NCBI GenBank assembly: GCA_035260485.1
Contig: DATFVC010000078.1
Span: 1 to 64,000, forward strand
DNA: 64,000 bases
Reading direction: 5' to 3'
DNA from: VRUE01 sp035260485
GTDB taxonomy: Bacteria; Actinomycetota; Thermoleophilia; Solirubrobacterales; 70-9
In this document: in pieces, positions 47,699 through 56,675 of the stretch
Layout: each line of letters opens with the position of its first letter
Numbering within the stretch: the first letter of the stretch is position 1
Position numbers and translations under genes: made by a program
The notes under the pieces: generated by a model
Told to the model about the DNA's origin: nothing
What the model saw: only the letters and a program-made list of their open reading frames with translations
The model's database searches: none

Positions 47699-48399
47699 GC
47701 GCCAGCACCGAGCGGGCGCTGCTGCGGATGGGGGAGCTGGCCGAGGCCTCCGGCGTCCCGGTGGGGACGATCAAGCACTACCTGCGCGAGGGACTGCTGC
47801 CGGAGCCCGTGAAGACGAGCCGCAACATGGCCTACTACCCGCCTGAGTTCGTCGACCGGATCAGGCTGATCAAGCAGCTGCAGGAGGAGCGCTTCATGCC
47901 GCTGAAGGCGATCAAATCCGTGCTCGACGAGGATCCCGAACGGGCTCGGGCCATGGTCGAGCTCGAGGACCGCATCCTCGAGCGGGCTCTTGGGGGCGAG
48001 CGGACCCGGACCAGCGCTGCCGAGGTGCGCGAGCGCTACGGCGTTCCCAAGGACGTCCTCGACCGTCTCGAGCAGATCGAGGTGCTCAGTCCCAACAGCC
48101 GCGGCTACTCGCCCTCTGACATCAAGATCATCGAGGCGATCGGCCGCTTCCGCGCCGGCGGCTACGACGAGCAGATCGGCTTCACCGTCTACGACACCCT
48201 GCGTTACAAGACCGCGCTCGAAGAGCTGGTCAGCCAAGAGGTCGAGATGGTGATGGACCGCCTAGCCGGCGAGGTCCCCCCCGAGCGCGTGGTCGAGATG
48301 CTCGAATCCGGCTCCCAACCCCTCCAGGACCTGATCGCCGCCCTCCACACCAAGCTCCTCGTAGCGGAGCTGGAGCGCCATCGCGCCGGCCGCGGCTGA
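47695..48399 (+). CDS. MerR family transcriptional regulator
   Basis: 234 residues, ATG overlapping the transferase stop (ATGA). MerR winged helix: LLRMGELAEASGVPVGTIKH, YLREGLLPEPVKTSRNMAYY, then the wing and dimer helix FVDRIRLIKQLQEERFMPLK. A long C-terminal effector domain (FTVYDTLRYKTALEELVSQE) lacks the metal-binding cysteines of metal sensors. Probably senses an acyl-CoA or lipid and controls the operon and the divergent dehydrogenase (inference). Confidence 0.88.
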   Translation: MSASTERALLRMGELAEASGVPVGTIKHYLREGLLPEPVKTSRNMAYYPPEFVDRIRLIKQLQEERFMPLKAIKSVLDEDPERARAMVELEDRILERALGGERTRTSAAEVRERYGVPKDVLDRLEQIEVLSPNSRGYSPSDIKIIEAIGRFRAGGYDEQIGFTVYDTLRYKTALEELVSQEVEMVMDRLAGEVPPERVVEMLESGSQPLQDLIAALHTKLLVAELERHRAGRG

Positions 48400-48405
48400 G
48401 CCAGG

Positions 48406-48455
48406 GACGTGCCGGGACTTAGGCGTCCCTATGGGTGCTCAAGTCCCGGCACGTC
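48406..48455. repeat. Intergenic hairpin H4, overlapping the epimerase stop
   Basis: A 50-bp hairpin with perfect 15-bp arms GACGTGCCGGGACTT and AAGTCCCGGCACGTC around AGGCGTCCCTATGGGTGCTC. It separates convergent genes and contains the last codons and stop of the epimerase. Same arm core as H3 26 kb away. Confidence 0.7.
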
Positions 48456-49424
48456 GTGGGCCAGCTCGGCGAGGCCCTGCTCGTGGGAGACGATCGGGGC
48501 GTAGCCCAGCTCGGCGCGCGCCTTGGAGATGTCGATCGTGCACTCCTGAGTCAGGAGCCAGGAGCGGAAGGTGGTCATTGGCGGCTCTCCTGGCAGCGGC
48601 AGTACCTTCCAGGCCGCCTCGCAGACGCGCGCCATCGGGGCCGCGGTCCAGGCGGGGAGGCTGCGGTTCGGCGGCTCGACCCCCTGCGTTTGCAGCAGCG
48701 AGGTGACGAACTCGCGGAAGAGGACCGGCTCGCCATCGGTGACGAAGTAGGCCTCGCCGGGATGTCCGCGTTCGGCTGCCAGCAGCAGGCCCTCGATGAC
48801 GTTGTCGACGTGGGTCGTGTCGGTCATGTTGCGGCCGCCGCCGACCCAGGCAAAGCGGCCCTTTTCGACCGTCTCGACCAGCTCTGGCAGCAGCGTCGTG
48901 TCGCCCTTGCCCCAGACGAAGCGCGGCCGCAGCACGATCGTCTCGAAGCCGTCGCGGCTGGCATCGCGAACTTCCCGCTCGGCCCTCGCCTTGGTCGCCG
49001 GGTAGGGCGCCCTCGAGTCAGGACGCAGAGGCGCCGTCTCGTCGACGTGTACGAGTGGCTTGCCGGCCATCAGCGCGGCCTCGGTGCCGCAATGGACGAA
49101 GCGCCGCACCCCCGCGTTGGCACAGGCGGCGAGCACGTTGCGGGTGCCTTCGACGTTGCCGCGTTCGAAATCCGCCCACGGCCCCCACTCGCGGAGGTGA
49201 GCCGCCAGATGGAAGGCGACGCCGGATCCGGCGGCGGCGGCATCGAGCGAGGCGCGGTCGCCGATGTCGCCGCGGACCGGCTCCGCGCCCAGCTCCGCGA
49301 CGCGCTCAGCGGAGGTCTCAGAGCGGGCCAGCGCTCGAACCGGGCGGCCTTCGGCGACGAGCCGCTCGACCAGCCGACCGCCGATGAATCCCGATCCGCC
49401 GGTGACGAAGGCTGTCTCGGCCAT
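48429..49424 (-). CDS. NAD-dependent epimerase/dehydratase family protein
   Basis: 331 residues from ATG 49422-49424. Extended SDR fold: AFVTGGSGFIGGRLVERLVA, GDIGDRASLDAAAAG, the active-site YPATKARAEREV (Tyr-x3-Lys) and RPRFVWGKGDTTLLPELVET. Similar to 3-beta-hydroxysteroid dehydrogenase/isomerase-type and NAD-dependent sugar epimerases. The last residues (HDVPGLEHP) are encoded by hairpin H4. Divergent from an SDR gene with only 24 bp between, so promoters must overlap. Confidence 0.9.
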   Translation of the reverse strand: MAETAFVTGGSGFIGGRLVERLVAEGRPVRALARSETSAERVAELGAEPVRGDIGDRASLDAAAAGSGVAFHLAAHLREWGPWADFERGNVEGTRNVLAACANAGVRRFVHCGTEAALMAGKPLVHVDETAPLRPDSRAPYPATKARAEREVRDASRDGFETIVLRPRFVWGKGDTTLLPELVETVEKGRFAWVGGGRNMTDTTHVDNVIEGLLLAAERGHPGEAYFVTDGEPVLFREFVTSLLQTQGVEPPNRSLPAWTAAPMARVCEAAWKVLPLPGEPPMTTFRSWLLTQECTIDISKARAELGYAPIVSHEQGLAELAHDVPGLEHP

Positions 49425-49448
49425 CGAGGCGATGTTAGCCTGACCGCC

Positions 49449-50288
49449 ATGCGTTCGGTTCTGATCACGGGGGCGTCGACGGGGATTGGTCGAGCGACGG
49501 CGTTGCACCTCGACAACGCCGGCTGGCGGGTCTTTGCCGGAGTGCGCAAGGAGGAGGATGCCGCATCTCTGCGCAGGGCTGGCTCGGATCGGCTTGCGCC
49601 GCTGATACTCGACGTCACCGATGCCGACCAGATCTTCGCCGCCGCGGAGCGGATCGGCGCGGAGGTGGGGGAGTCCGGACTCGATGGCCTCGTGAACAAC
49701 GCCGGCGTCGCCATGCCGAGCCCGCTGGAGACGCTGCCGATCGAGGATTTCAAGCGCCAGATCGAGATCAACCTGACCGGGCAGGTCGCGGTGACGCAGG
49801 CCCTGCTGCCGCAGATCCGCGCGGCCGGGGGCCGGATGGTCTTTCTCAGCTCGATCGGCGGGCGGATCGCCTTTCCCTTCACCGGGGCCTATCACGCGGC
49901 GAAGTTCGGGATCGAGGCGATTGGCGATGTCTTCCGGCGAGAGCTTCGCGGCTGGGGCATCTCGGTCTCGGTGGTCGAGCCGGGGTCCATCGCCACGTCG
50001 ATCTGGGATCGCGGCGAGCGGGCGGCTGATGAGATCGGCGAGCGATCGCCGGCTCGCGAAGAGCTCTACGGGAAGGCGATCGCCCGCTACCGCAAGGTGA
50101 TGAGGAAAACCGCCGAGCGGGGGATCCCGCCAGAGAGGGTCGCCGGCGTCATCGAGCACGCGCTGACCTCGAGTCGGCCGCGCACCCGCTACCTGGTGGG
50201 ACTCGACGCAAAGGTCCAGGCGCGTCTCGAGCACGTGATCCCGACCCGCCTCTTCGACCGAATCCTCATCCGCGCCACCGGCTTGTAG
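49449..50288 (+). CDS. SDR family oxidoreductase
   Basis: 279 residues from ATG 49449 (the longer frame upstream is antisense to the epimerase). SVLITGASTGIGRATALHLD, GLVNNAGVAMPSPLETLPIE, FLSSIGGRIAFPFTGAYHAA, and catalytic YHAAKFGIEAIGDVFRRELR. The C-terminal half resembles retinol dehydrogenase/steroid SDRs. Function not assigned. Confidence 0.9.
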   Translation: MRSVLITGASTGIGRATALHLDNAGWRVFAGVRKEEDAASLRRAGSDRLAPLILDVTDADQIFAAAERIGAEVGESGLDGLVNNAGVAMPSPLETLPIEDFKRQIEINLTGQVAVTQALLPQIRAAGGRMVFLSSIGGRIAFPFTGAYHAAKFGIEAIGDVFRRELRGWGISVSVVEPGSIATSIWDRGERAADEIGERSPAREELYGKAIARYRKVMRKTAERGIPPERVAGVIEHALTSSRPRTRYLVGLDAKVQARLEHVIPTRLFDRILIRATGL

Positions 50289-53200
50289 CTACGTCGTGCC
50301 GGCGCCGATCTCCTCGCGGGCTTCTTCGATCGCTTCGAGGCTGAGGACAGCCCCAGTGCGCTGCGCGACCTCGGCTGCCTCCGCGAGCACCTCGTCCGCT
50401 CCCTCGATCCCCGCCTCTGCCCGGGCCCTGGCGAGGACCTGCAGGGCCAGCGGCAGCGACCACAGCATTCCCCGCTCGCGGGCGATGTCGCTCGCCCATT
50501 GCGCCAGCTCGACCGCCTCTTCGACGCGCTCGACTCCGATCAGCGCTTCGGCCCGGATCGCCGCTCGCCAGGCCTCCATCTCACCGCCGTTGTCCATCGC
50601 TTCGCGGTAGACCCGCTCGGACTCCTCGATCGACTCCAGCGCCTCGGCGTATTCCTCGGCGGCGAGCTGGGCGGCGCCGAGGTTGGAGAGGGCCAGGCTG
50701 CGCGAGAAGACGTCGCCGAGGCGCTCGGTCAGCTCGCAGTTGCGCCGCGCCATGGCAACCCCGGCGGCCACGTCGCCTCGCATCGCCAGCATCAGCGAGA
50801 GGTTGCTGCGGGTCCAGCTCGCGGTCTCGGGATCACCGTCCTCGGTGGCGATCCGCAGTGCCGTGTTGAAGAGCTCCTCGGCCTCGTCGATGCGGCCGCG
50901 CTCGCGCAGCGCCAACCCCTTGCCCATCGTCGCCCAGGCGACCGGGCTGGCGATCACGATCCCGGCTCCCACCGTGCGGTCGCCGCCGGTCATCTCGAGC
51001 ACCTTGTCGAGCTCCCCTTCAAAGCCGCCGAAGTCTCCGGCGCAGAGGTAGGCGTAGGCACTCCCTCCCCGCAGCGCCACCCGCAGGTGCAGGTCGCCGG
51101 ATTCCTCGGCGAGGCGGTTGGTCTCCTCGGCTGCGGCCAGCCAGGCCTTCGCCTCGTGGATCATGCCGGGGCGGACCGCGGTCGCCATCTTGAGCAGGGC
51201 GAGGGAGCCCAGGTTGCCGGTTCGGGTGGCAATCTCCTCGGCCTCCGCCGCCAGGCGCGCTTCTTCCTCACTGTCCATCCCCAGCCGCCAGGCGAAATCG
51301 AGCTGCAGCAGCCGCGACATCACCGCCATCGCCGTCGTTTCCTCGTCCTCCTCGAGCGGCTCGACGAGCTCCATCACCCGCCGCCAGAGCCGCAGAGCGT
51401 CGCCAGGGCGGCTGCTTCCCGCCCAGTAGGCGGCGCGGGCGGACCAGCGTGCCGCCTCGAGGGCCTCCTCGCCGGATTCCATGTGACTGGCGATCAGCGC
51501 CGCCAGCTCGTCGTGGCGGTCGGGGTTGAGCTCGATCAACGCCCGTGCGGTCGCGGCGTGGGTGGCTGCCCGCTGCTCCGCCAGCTGCGAGCCGTAGGCG
51601 ACCTCGCGGGTAAGGGGATGGCGGAAGGCGAAGACCCGTTCGGGATATATCTCAGCTTCGTAGAGGAAGCCGGCATCGGTCAGCTCGCACAGCAGCGGGT
51701 CCATCTCCTCCTGCGCCAGGCCCGCGGTGAGGCGGAGTGCTCGTGCGCGAACCTCCTTGCCGGCCACCGAAGCCTCCTGCAGGAGCAGCTTCGACTGCGG
51801 CCGCAGGCGATCGATCCGGGCTGCCAGCACCGTCTGCACGCTGGCCGGGACGCCCGTGTCCTCGACCGGTCGCGCCAGCCGGTAAGCGCCGCGTTCGCCC
51901 TCCAGATTTCCGGACTCGGCTAGCGCTCGCACGATCTCCTCGACGAAGAAAGGGTTGCCGGCGGTCCGCTCGTGGATCAGGTCGGCGAGCCCGTCGAGCG
52001 AGGGGTCCTCGCCGGCCAGATCGCGCAGCAGCTCGCGGGTGTCACCGGCGCCGAGTGGCGCCAGCGAGATCTGGTGGTAGTCCGGGGGGCCGGCCCACTC
52101 GGGCGTGTACTCGGGCCGGAAGTTGACGACGACGAGGGTCTGGGTGCCCTCGACCGCGCCGAAGAGGTCGCCGAGCATGGCGGCGCTGCCCCCGTCCATC
52201 CAGTGCAGGTCCTCGATCACGGTGACGATCGGCTCGCGGCGGTTGGGGGCGCGGACGAGGCGGCAGACGACGCCTCGCAGCGCCCGCTGGCGCGCCTCGG
52301 CGCTGAGCTGGGGTGCCGGCCGCTCGGGGTCGGGCACGCCGAGGAAGTCGAAGAGAACCGGCAGCTCGTCGGCGAACTCCGGGTCGAGCAGCAGCGCCCG
52401 CCCGGCGATCTTCTCGCGCACGATCCGCTCCGGGTCGGCGTCGGCGATGCCGAAGTAGGAGCGCAGCATCTGCAGCACCGACATGAAGGGGATCTCCCGT
52501 CCGTGCGCCTGTGCCTGCGCTTCGAAGACCTCGACGCCGGTGCTTCGCGCCCGCTCGGCGAACTCGTGGCAGAGGCGGCTCTTGCCCACGCCGGGCTCGG
52601 CGACGATCCCGACCACGGCGCCCTCACCGGACTTGGCCCGCTCCAGCCCCGCCTCCAGCGCCTCCATCTCCTCGCTGCGCCCAACGAAGCGGGTGAAGCC
52701 GCGCTCGCGCGAGAGATCGAGGCGGGAGCGCGCCGTGCCGATCCCGGCCAGCTCGAAGACCCGCACCGGGAGGCTCGCCCCCTTGATCTCGAACTCGCCC
52801 AGATCCTCCAGCTCGAAGAAGCCGTGGGCCAGCTCCGCCGCCGCCTCGGTCAGGTAGGCCTTGCCCGGCTCGGCCAGCGCCTCCATCCGTTGCGCGAGGC
52901 CGACCGTGTGGCCGACCGCCGTGTACCCGCCATCCTCCTCGCCGATCGCGCCCGCGATCACCTCGCCGGAGTTGATCCCGATCCGGACGGAGAAGTTGAG
53001 CCCGTGCTTGCGGCGCAGCTCGGCGGCGTACTCGGCGATGTCGTCGAGCATTCGCAGAGCGGCGAAGCAGGCTCGGCGGGCGTGGTCCTCGTGGGCGACC
53101 GGGGCGCCGAAGACGGCCATGATCCCGTCGCCGGTGAATTTGTCGACGGTGCCCTCGAAGCGGCGCACCTCGTCGGCAAGGATCGAGAAGAAGCCCTGCA

Positions 53201-53324
53201 TGATCCGGCGCCACTGCTCCGGATCGTGCTGCTCGGCCATGTCCATCGAGCCCATGACGTCGGCGAAGAGCACGGTGACCTGCTTGCGCTCACCGTCGGG
53301 CTCGATGCGATCCGTACTGCTCAC
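50289..53324 (-). CDS. Adenylate/guanylate cyclase - AAA ATPase - TPR regulator
   Basis: 1011 residues. N-terminal class III cyclase domain (about 10-180): VTVLFADVMGSMDMAEQHDP, FTGDGIMAVFGAPVAHEDHA (metal Asp), RIGINSGEVIAGAIG. Then a STAND-like ATPase: Walker A VGIVAEPGVGKSRLCHEF, Walker B IVTVIEDLHWMD, and a winged-helix-like region. The C-terminal half is repetitive helical (EEAEEIATRTGNLGSLALLK, RGRIDEAEELFNTALRIATE), TPR-type repeats. Such proteins act as cytosolic signal integrators; the cyclase may make cAMP. Divergent from the nitrilase-TetR operon. Confidence 0.93.
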   Translation of the reverse strand: MSSTDRIEPDGERKQVTVLFADVMGSMDMAEQHDPEQWRRIMQGFFSILADEVRRFEGTVDKFTGDGIMAVFGAPVAHEDHARRACFAALRMLDDIAEYAAELRRKHGLNFSVRIGINSGEVIAGAIGEEDGGYTAVGHTVGLAQRMEALAEPGKAYLTEAAAELAHGFFELEDLGEFEIKGASLPVRVFELAGIGTARSRLDLSRERGFTRFVGRSEEMEALEAGLERAKSGEGAVVGIVAEPGVGKSRLCHEFAERARSTGVEVFEAQAQAHGREIPFMSVLQMLRSYFGIADADPERIVREKIAGRALLLDPEFADELPVLFDFLGVPDPERPAPQLSAEARQRALRGVVCRLVRAPNRREPIVTVIEDLHWMDGGSAAMLGDLFGAVEGTQTLVVVNFRPEYTPEWAGPPDYHQISLAPLGAGDTRELLRDLAGEDPSLDGLADLIHERTAGNPFFVEEIVRALAESGNLEGERGAYRLARPVEDTGVPASVQTVLAARIDRLRPQSKLLLQEASVAGKEVRARALRLTAGLAQEEMDPLLCELTDAGFLYEAEIYPERVFAFRHPLTREVAYGSQLAEQRAATHAATARALIELNPDRHDELAALIASHMESGEEALEAARWSARAAYWAGSSRPGDALRLWRRVMELVEPLEEDEETTAMAVMSRLLQLDFAWRLGMDSEEEARLAAEAEEIATRTGNLGSLALLKMATAVRPGMIHEAKAWLAAAEETNRLAEESGDLHLRVALRGGSAYAYLCAGDFGGFEGELDKVLEMTGGDRTVGAGIVIASPVAWATMGKGLALRERGRIDEAEELFNTALRIATEDGDPETASWTRSNLSLMLAMRGDVAAGVAMARRNCELTERLGDVFSRSLALSNLGAAQLAAEEYAEALESIEESERVYREAMDNGGEMEAWRAAIRAEALIGVERVEEAVELAQWASDIARERGMLWSLPLALQVLARARAEAGIEGADEVLAEAAEVAQRTGAVLSLEAIEEAREEIGAGTT

Positions 53325-53353
53325 GTAATCCGAATCGTAGCCCCGAAGACACC

Positions 53354-53391
53354 TATACTGGCCCCAATCAAACCGATTGACTGGTCAGTCA
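53354..53391 (+). promoter_or_regulatory. Promoter and TetR-type operator of the nitrilase operon
   Basis: TATACT (53354-53359) fits a -10 box. TGACTGGTCAGTCA (53378-53391) is a perfect palindrome with a two-base centre, of the TGAC...GTCA type used by TetR repressors. It lies seven bases before the nitrilase ATG, so binding would block transcription. The TetR gene is the second gene of the operon, pointing to autoregulation. Confidence 0.7.
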
Positions 53392-53397
53392 GCCAGC

Positions 53398-54240
53398 ATG
53401 GAAGGGCGCAAAGTGCGTGTAGCTGCGGTACAGCTCAACTCGAACGGGAACAAGGCGCGGAACCTTGCCGCCGCCGAGCGTTTGGTGCGTGCCGCAGCCG
53501 CCGATGGCGCCGAGCTGGTGGCGCTGCCGGAGAAGTGGAATCTGCTCGCTTCGGGCGAGGAGATGGCGGCGGCAGCCGAGGCGCTCGACGGCCCCAGTCT
53601 CAGCGCCGCCCGCTCCTGGGCGCGCGAGCTGGGCATCCACTTGCTGGCCGGCAGCATCGTCGAGCGGGGCGGGGAGAAGGCCTTCAACACCTCGGTCCTG
53701 ATCGGACCCGATGGCAGCGACCTCGCCGTCTACCGCAAGATTCACATGTTCGACGTCGAAGCCGGCGGAGTCACCTACCGCGAGTCCGACCATGAGCAGG
53801 CCGGTGACGAGATCGTCTCGGCACCGGTCGATGGAATCGAGCTTGGCCTCAGCGTCTGTTACGACCTGCGCTTCCCGGAGCTGTACCGGATCCTCGCTGT
53901 GCGCGGTGTCCGCCTGATCGCCGTTCCTTCGGCCTTCACTTCCGCCACCGGGCGGGACCACTGGCAGGTGCTGCTGCGCGCCCGCGCGGTCGAGAACCAG
54001 GTCTTCGTCATCGCCCCCAACCAGGTCGGTGAGGCGCCGCCCCACTACAGCTCCCACGGCCGCTCGGCGATTGTCGATCCCTGGGGAATCGTTCTCGCCA
54101 CCGCGCCCGACGAGGAGTGTTTCGTCGCCGCCGAGCTCGACCTCGTCACCCAGGAGCGGATCCGGGAGCAGCTGCCGTCGCTCGCCAACCGTCGCCCGCA
54201 GGCCTATGTCTGGCCCCAACTGCTGGAGGCGCACATCTGA
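53398..54240 (+). CDS. Carbon-nitrogen hydrolase (nitrilase superfamily)
   Basis: 280 residues from ATG 53398, with the operator just upstream; a TTG at 53377 would overlap the operator. Catalytic triad: Glu in ELVALPEKWNLLASG, Lys in AVYRKIHMFDVEAGGVTY, Cys in LGLSVCYDLRFPELYRILA. Nit2-type omega-amidase or deaminated-glutathione amidase is the closest group by the RKIHMFD and CYDLRFPELYR motifs. Its TGA overlaps the TetR ATG. Confidence 0.92.
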   Translation: MEGRKVRVAAVQLNSNGNKARNLAAAERLVRAAAADGAELVALPEKWNLLASGEEMAAAAEALDGPSLSAARSWARELGIHLLAGSIVERGGEKAFNTSVLIGPDGSDLAVYRKIHMFDVEAGGVTYRESDHEQAGDEIVSAPVDGIELGLSVCYDLRFPELYRILAVRGVRLIAVPSAFTSATGRDHWQVLLRARAVENQVFVIAPNQVGEAPPHYSSHGRSAIVDPWGIVLATAPDEECFVAAELDLVTQERIREQLPSLANRRPQAYVWPQLLEAHI

Positions 54241-54845
54241 TGGCAAGCTCGAAAGCGCCGGCGATCGACAAGCGCCGCCAGATCCTCGACGCGGCGATCC
54301 GCGTTTTCGCCCGCCAGGGCTTTCACTCGACTCGCGTCGCCGACATCGCCGACGAGGCTGGCGTTGCCTACGGCCTCGTCTACCACTACTTCAAGTCGAA
54401 GGACGAGGTCCTCAACGAGCTCTTCAGCGAGCGCTGGTCGCTGCTGTTGGCGGCGATCGAGGAGGCCGACCGCAGCGAGGCGAGTCCGCGCGCCAAGCTC
54501 GAGGCGGTCGCCGGCTTCATCGTCGGCTCCTACCGCCACGACCCGGAGCTGATGAAGGTGATCATCGTCGAGGTCACCCGTGCCGCCAACTCCTTTGGCC
54601 GCACTCACCTGCCGGAGATCCGGCGCGCCTATGACTCGATCGCCAAGATCGTCGCCGAGGGGCAGGAGTCGGGCGACTTCCGTCGCGACATCGACCCGAG
54701 CTTCGCCTCGATGTCCTTCTACGGTGCGATCGAGCAACTGCTCTCGGGGTGGATCTTCGAACTTATCCCCGCTTCCGACGCCGACTTCGAGCAGGCAAGA
54801 ACTCTTGTCACGGCGACGATCTGCGACGGCCTGGAGCCGCGGTGA
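54240..54845 (+). CDS. TetR family transcriptional regulator
   Basis: 201 residues. N-terminal HTH: RRQILDAAIRVFARQGFHST, VADIADEAGVAYGLVYHYFK. Ligand-binding domain has PELMKVIIVEVTRAANSFGR and SFYGAIEQLLSGWIFE, similar to FadR/TetR_C_6-type fatty-acid sensors. Coupled to the nitrilase by TGATG, and a TetR-type operator stands in the operon promoter. Confidence 0.92.
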   Translation: MASSKAPAIDKRRQILDAAIRVFARQGFHSTRVADIADEAGVAYGLVYHYFKSKDEVLNELFSERWSLLLAAIEEADRSEASPRAKLEAVAGFIVGSYRHDPELMKVIIVEVTRAANSFGRTHLPEIRRAYDSIAKIVAEGQESGDFRRDIDPSFASMSFYGAIEQLLSGWIFELIPASDADFEQARTLVTATICDGLEPR

Positions 54846-54921
54846 GCGGCCTGGGCGGGGCTTCCCACCCGCTCGGCGCCAAGCTGGTTTACTGCGACCC
54901 CCGAGAGGGGACCGACTAGCC

Positions 54922-55056
54922 ATGGACAACGACATCGTCAAACGACTCGTCTGGAGCGGTCTGTTGGCCGCGAGCGGCGCCCTCGCCAGCATCGCCGCCA
55001 CGAAACTCGCCGCGATCGTCTGGCGGCGCCTTTTCGATGAGGATCCCCCGGAGTAG
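54922..55056 (+). CDS. Small membrane protein
   Basis: 44 residues with one hydrophobic segment (LLAASGALASIAATKLAAIV) followed by WRRLFDEDPPE. The similar small gene DUF4235 precedes Holin-X genes in actinobacteria, and its spacing of eight bases to the next gene here supports an operon. Confidence 0.65.
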   Translation: MDNDIVKRLVWSGLLAASGALASIAATKLAAIVWRRLFDEDPPE

Positions 55057-55064
55057 AGGCGTCA

Positions 55065-55502
55065 GTGGCCGGCCCGACCTCGACTCCCCCTCAGGGCTCC
55101 GACGACCGCTCCGTCGCCGAGCTCGTCTTCGACGTTTCCGAACGCGCCTCGACGCTGATCCGCGAGGAGATCGAGCTCGCCAAGACGGAGATAAGCGAGA
55201 AGGCCGGCAAGATCCTGCGCGGCTCGGTGGTCGGCGTCGCCGCCGGCGCCTTCGCCTTCCTCGCCCTGATTCTGGTCATGGAGGGGGTGGCCTGGCTGCT
55301 CAACGAAGAGCTCTTCGACGGTAAGACCTGGCCCGGCTTCTTCATCGAGGCGGCGATCTTCCTCTTGATTGCCGCTGCCGCCGGCCTCTTCGCCTATCGC
55401 TCGGTTCAGGCGGGCGCGCCGCCCGTGCCCGAGCAGGCGATCGAGGAGGCGAAGCTGACCAAGACGATGCTGGAAGGTGAGGGCGATGAGCGCCCATCCT
55501 GA
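55065..55502 (+). CDS. Putative actinobacterial Holin-X/phage-holin-superfamily III-like membrane protein
   Basis: 145 residues from GTG 55065. A cytoplasmic helix (LIREEIELAKTEISEKAGKI) precedes two membrane helices (VVGVAAGAFAFLALILVMEG and FFIEAAIFLLIAAAAGLFAY). This matches Holin-X/DUF1469 proteins, which are chromosomal and not phage-lytic. Part of a three-gene set with DUF4235-like and DUF3618 neighbours. Confidence 0.85.
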   Translation: MAGPTSTPPQGSDDRSVAELVFDVSERASTLIREEIELAKTEISEKAGKILRGSVVGVAAGAFAFLALILVMEGVAWLLNEELFDGKTWPGFFIEAAIFLLIAAAAGLFAYRSVQAGAPPVPEQAIEEAKLTKTMLEGEGDERPS

Positions 55503-55737
55503 GCCTGTTCGTCCCTCCACCGCCGGCCTGCCCGGTCGCTCGTCGGCCGATATCCGTCGCGACATCGACGCGCAGCGGCAGGACTTGGGTCACTCGGTGG
55601 AAGCTCTGCGCGGGCGTGTCGCCGAGCTGACCGATTGGCGCCGCCAGGTGCGCGAGCACCGCAGCCAGCTGATCGTCGGCGCCGCGGTAGCCGGCTTTGC
55701 TCTGGGCGGAATTTTGGCTCTTCGCCGCCGTCGCTAG
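55486..55737 (+). CDS. DUF3618 protein
   Basis: 83 residues from ATG 55486. Signature SSADIRRDIDAQRQDLGHSV and EALRGRVAELTDWRRQVREH, then a C-terminal helix (LIVGAAVAGFALGGILAL) with RRRR end. DUF3618 proteins follow Holin-X genes in actinobacteria. Overlaps the preceding gene by 17 bp. Confidence 0.88.
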   Translation: MSAHPEPVRPSTAGLPGRSSADIRRDIDAQRQDLGHSVEALRGRVAELTDWRRQVREHRSQLIVGAAVAGFALGGILALRRRR

Positions 55738-55756
55738 TAGCTGCGCGGCGCTCGAC

Positions 55757-56632
55757 TCAACTCAGCACGGACTTGCTGACGCTGCCAATGCCGAGCAACC
55801 CTGGGCCGACGTGGGCGCCGAGGACGGCGCCGATCTCAGAGACGAAGGCCGGCTCGCAGCCGAAGATCTCGCGGCCGTCGTCGACCAGCCCGGCGGCCGT
55901 CTCGTCGTCGCGGATGTACTGGACGACCCAGCCGTCGAGTCCGGACTCGTGGCGCTCGCGGGCGTAGTCCCGCAGCCGCTCGATCGAGCGAGCGCGAGTG
56001 CGGACGCGCTCGACCGGCGTGATCTCCTCCTCGAGCGTCAGAATCGGCTTGATCTTCAGCGCCGATCCGATGAAGGCGCTGGCGCCGCCGATCCGGCCCC
56101 CGCGCCGCAGGTACTCGAGGGTGTCGATCGCGAACCACATCTTCAGCTCCTCGCGAGCCTGCTGAGCGCGGGTCAGCGTGGCCTCTCCGTCGTCGCCCGC
56201 GATCGCCGCCGCGGAGGCGGCCAGGGCACACAATCCCATGCCCCCGGCTGCCGAGCGGGAGTCGAAGACGCGGATGTGCTCGCCGCCCTTGCCTTCGGCG
56301 ATGAGGTGCTCGCGGGCCTGGTTGGCCGCTTCGAAGGTGCCGGAGATGCCGGCGGAGATGTGGACCGAGACGATTTCGCGACCCGCGTCGAGGAGCGGCT
56401 CATAGACCGAGAGGAAGTCGCCGATCGAGGGCTGCGAGGTCGTCGCTCCTCCCTCAGAGGCCCGCAGGCGCTCGAAGAAGGCGCCGTAGTCATCGATCTC
56501 CGCCTCACGCTGCTGATCGCCGTCGATCGAGACGTAGAGACTGATCGTCTCGATGCCGCGTTCGGCGGTCAGCTCAGAGGGGAGGTAGGCGGTCGTGTCG
56601 CATATGACCGCGGTTTGCGAACTCGGGCTCAC
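55757..56632 (-). CDS. DegV family fatty-acid-binding protein
   Basis: 291 residues from GTG 56630-56632 (an upstream start would overlap the A-type carrier). DegV pattern: TAVICDTTAYLPSELTAERG, IETISLYVSIDG, ATTSQPSIGDFLSVYEPLLD, IVSVHISAGISGTFEAANQA, and LEYLRRGGRIGGASAFIGSA, LKIKPILTL. In other bacteria these proteins (FakB) present exogenous fatty acids to a DAK kinase. No FakA-like partner is in the window. Confidence 0.9.
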   Translation of the reverse strand: MSPSSQTAVICDTTAYLPSELTAERGIETISLYVSIDGDQQREAEIDDYGAFFERLRASEGGATTSQPSIGDFLSVYEPLLDAGREIVSVHISAGISGTFEAANQAREHLIAEGKGGEHIRVFDSRSAAGGMGLCALAASAAAIAGDDGEATLTRAQQAREELKMWFAIDTLEYLRRGGRIGGASAFIGSALKIKPILTLEEEITPVERVRTRARSIERLRDYARERHESGLDGWVVQYIRDDETAAGLVDDGREIFGCEPAFVSEIGAVLGAHVGPGLLGIGSVSKSVLS

Positions 56633-56675
56633 GGGGCTCCCGGATTCTCGCAGACGGGCCGCTACACTTTGTGAA

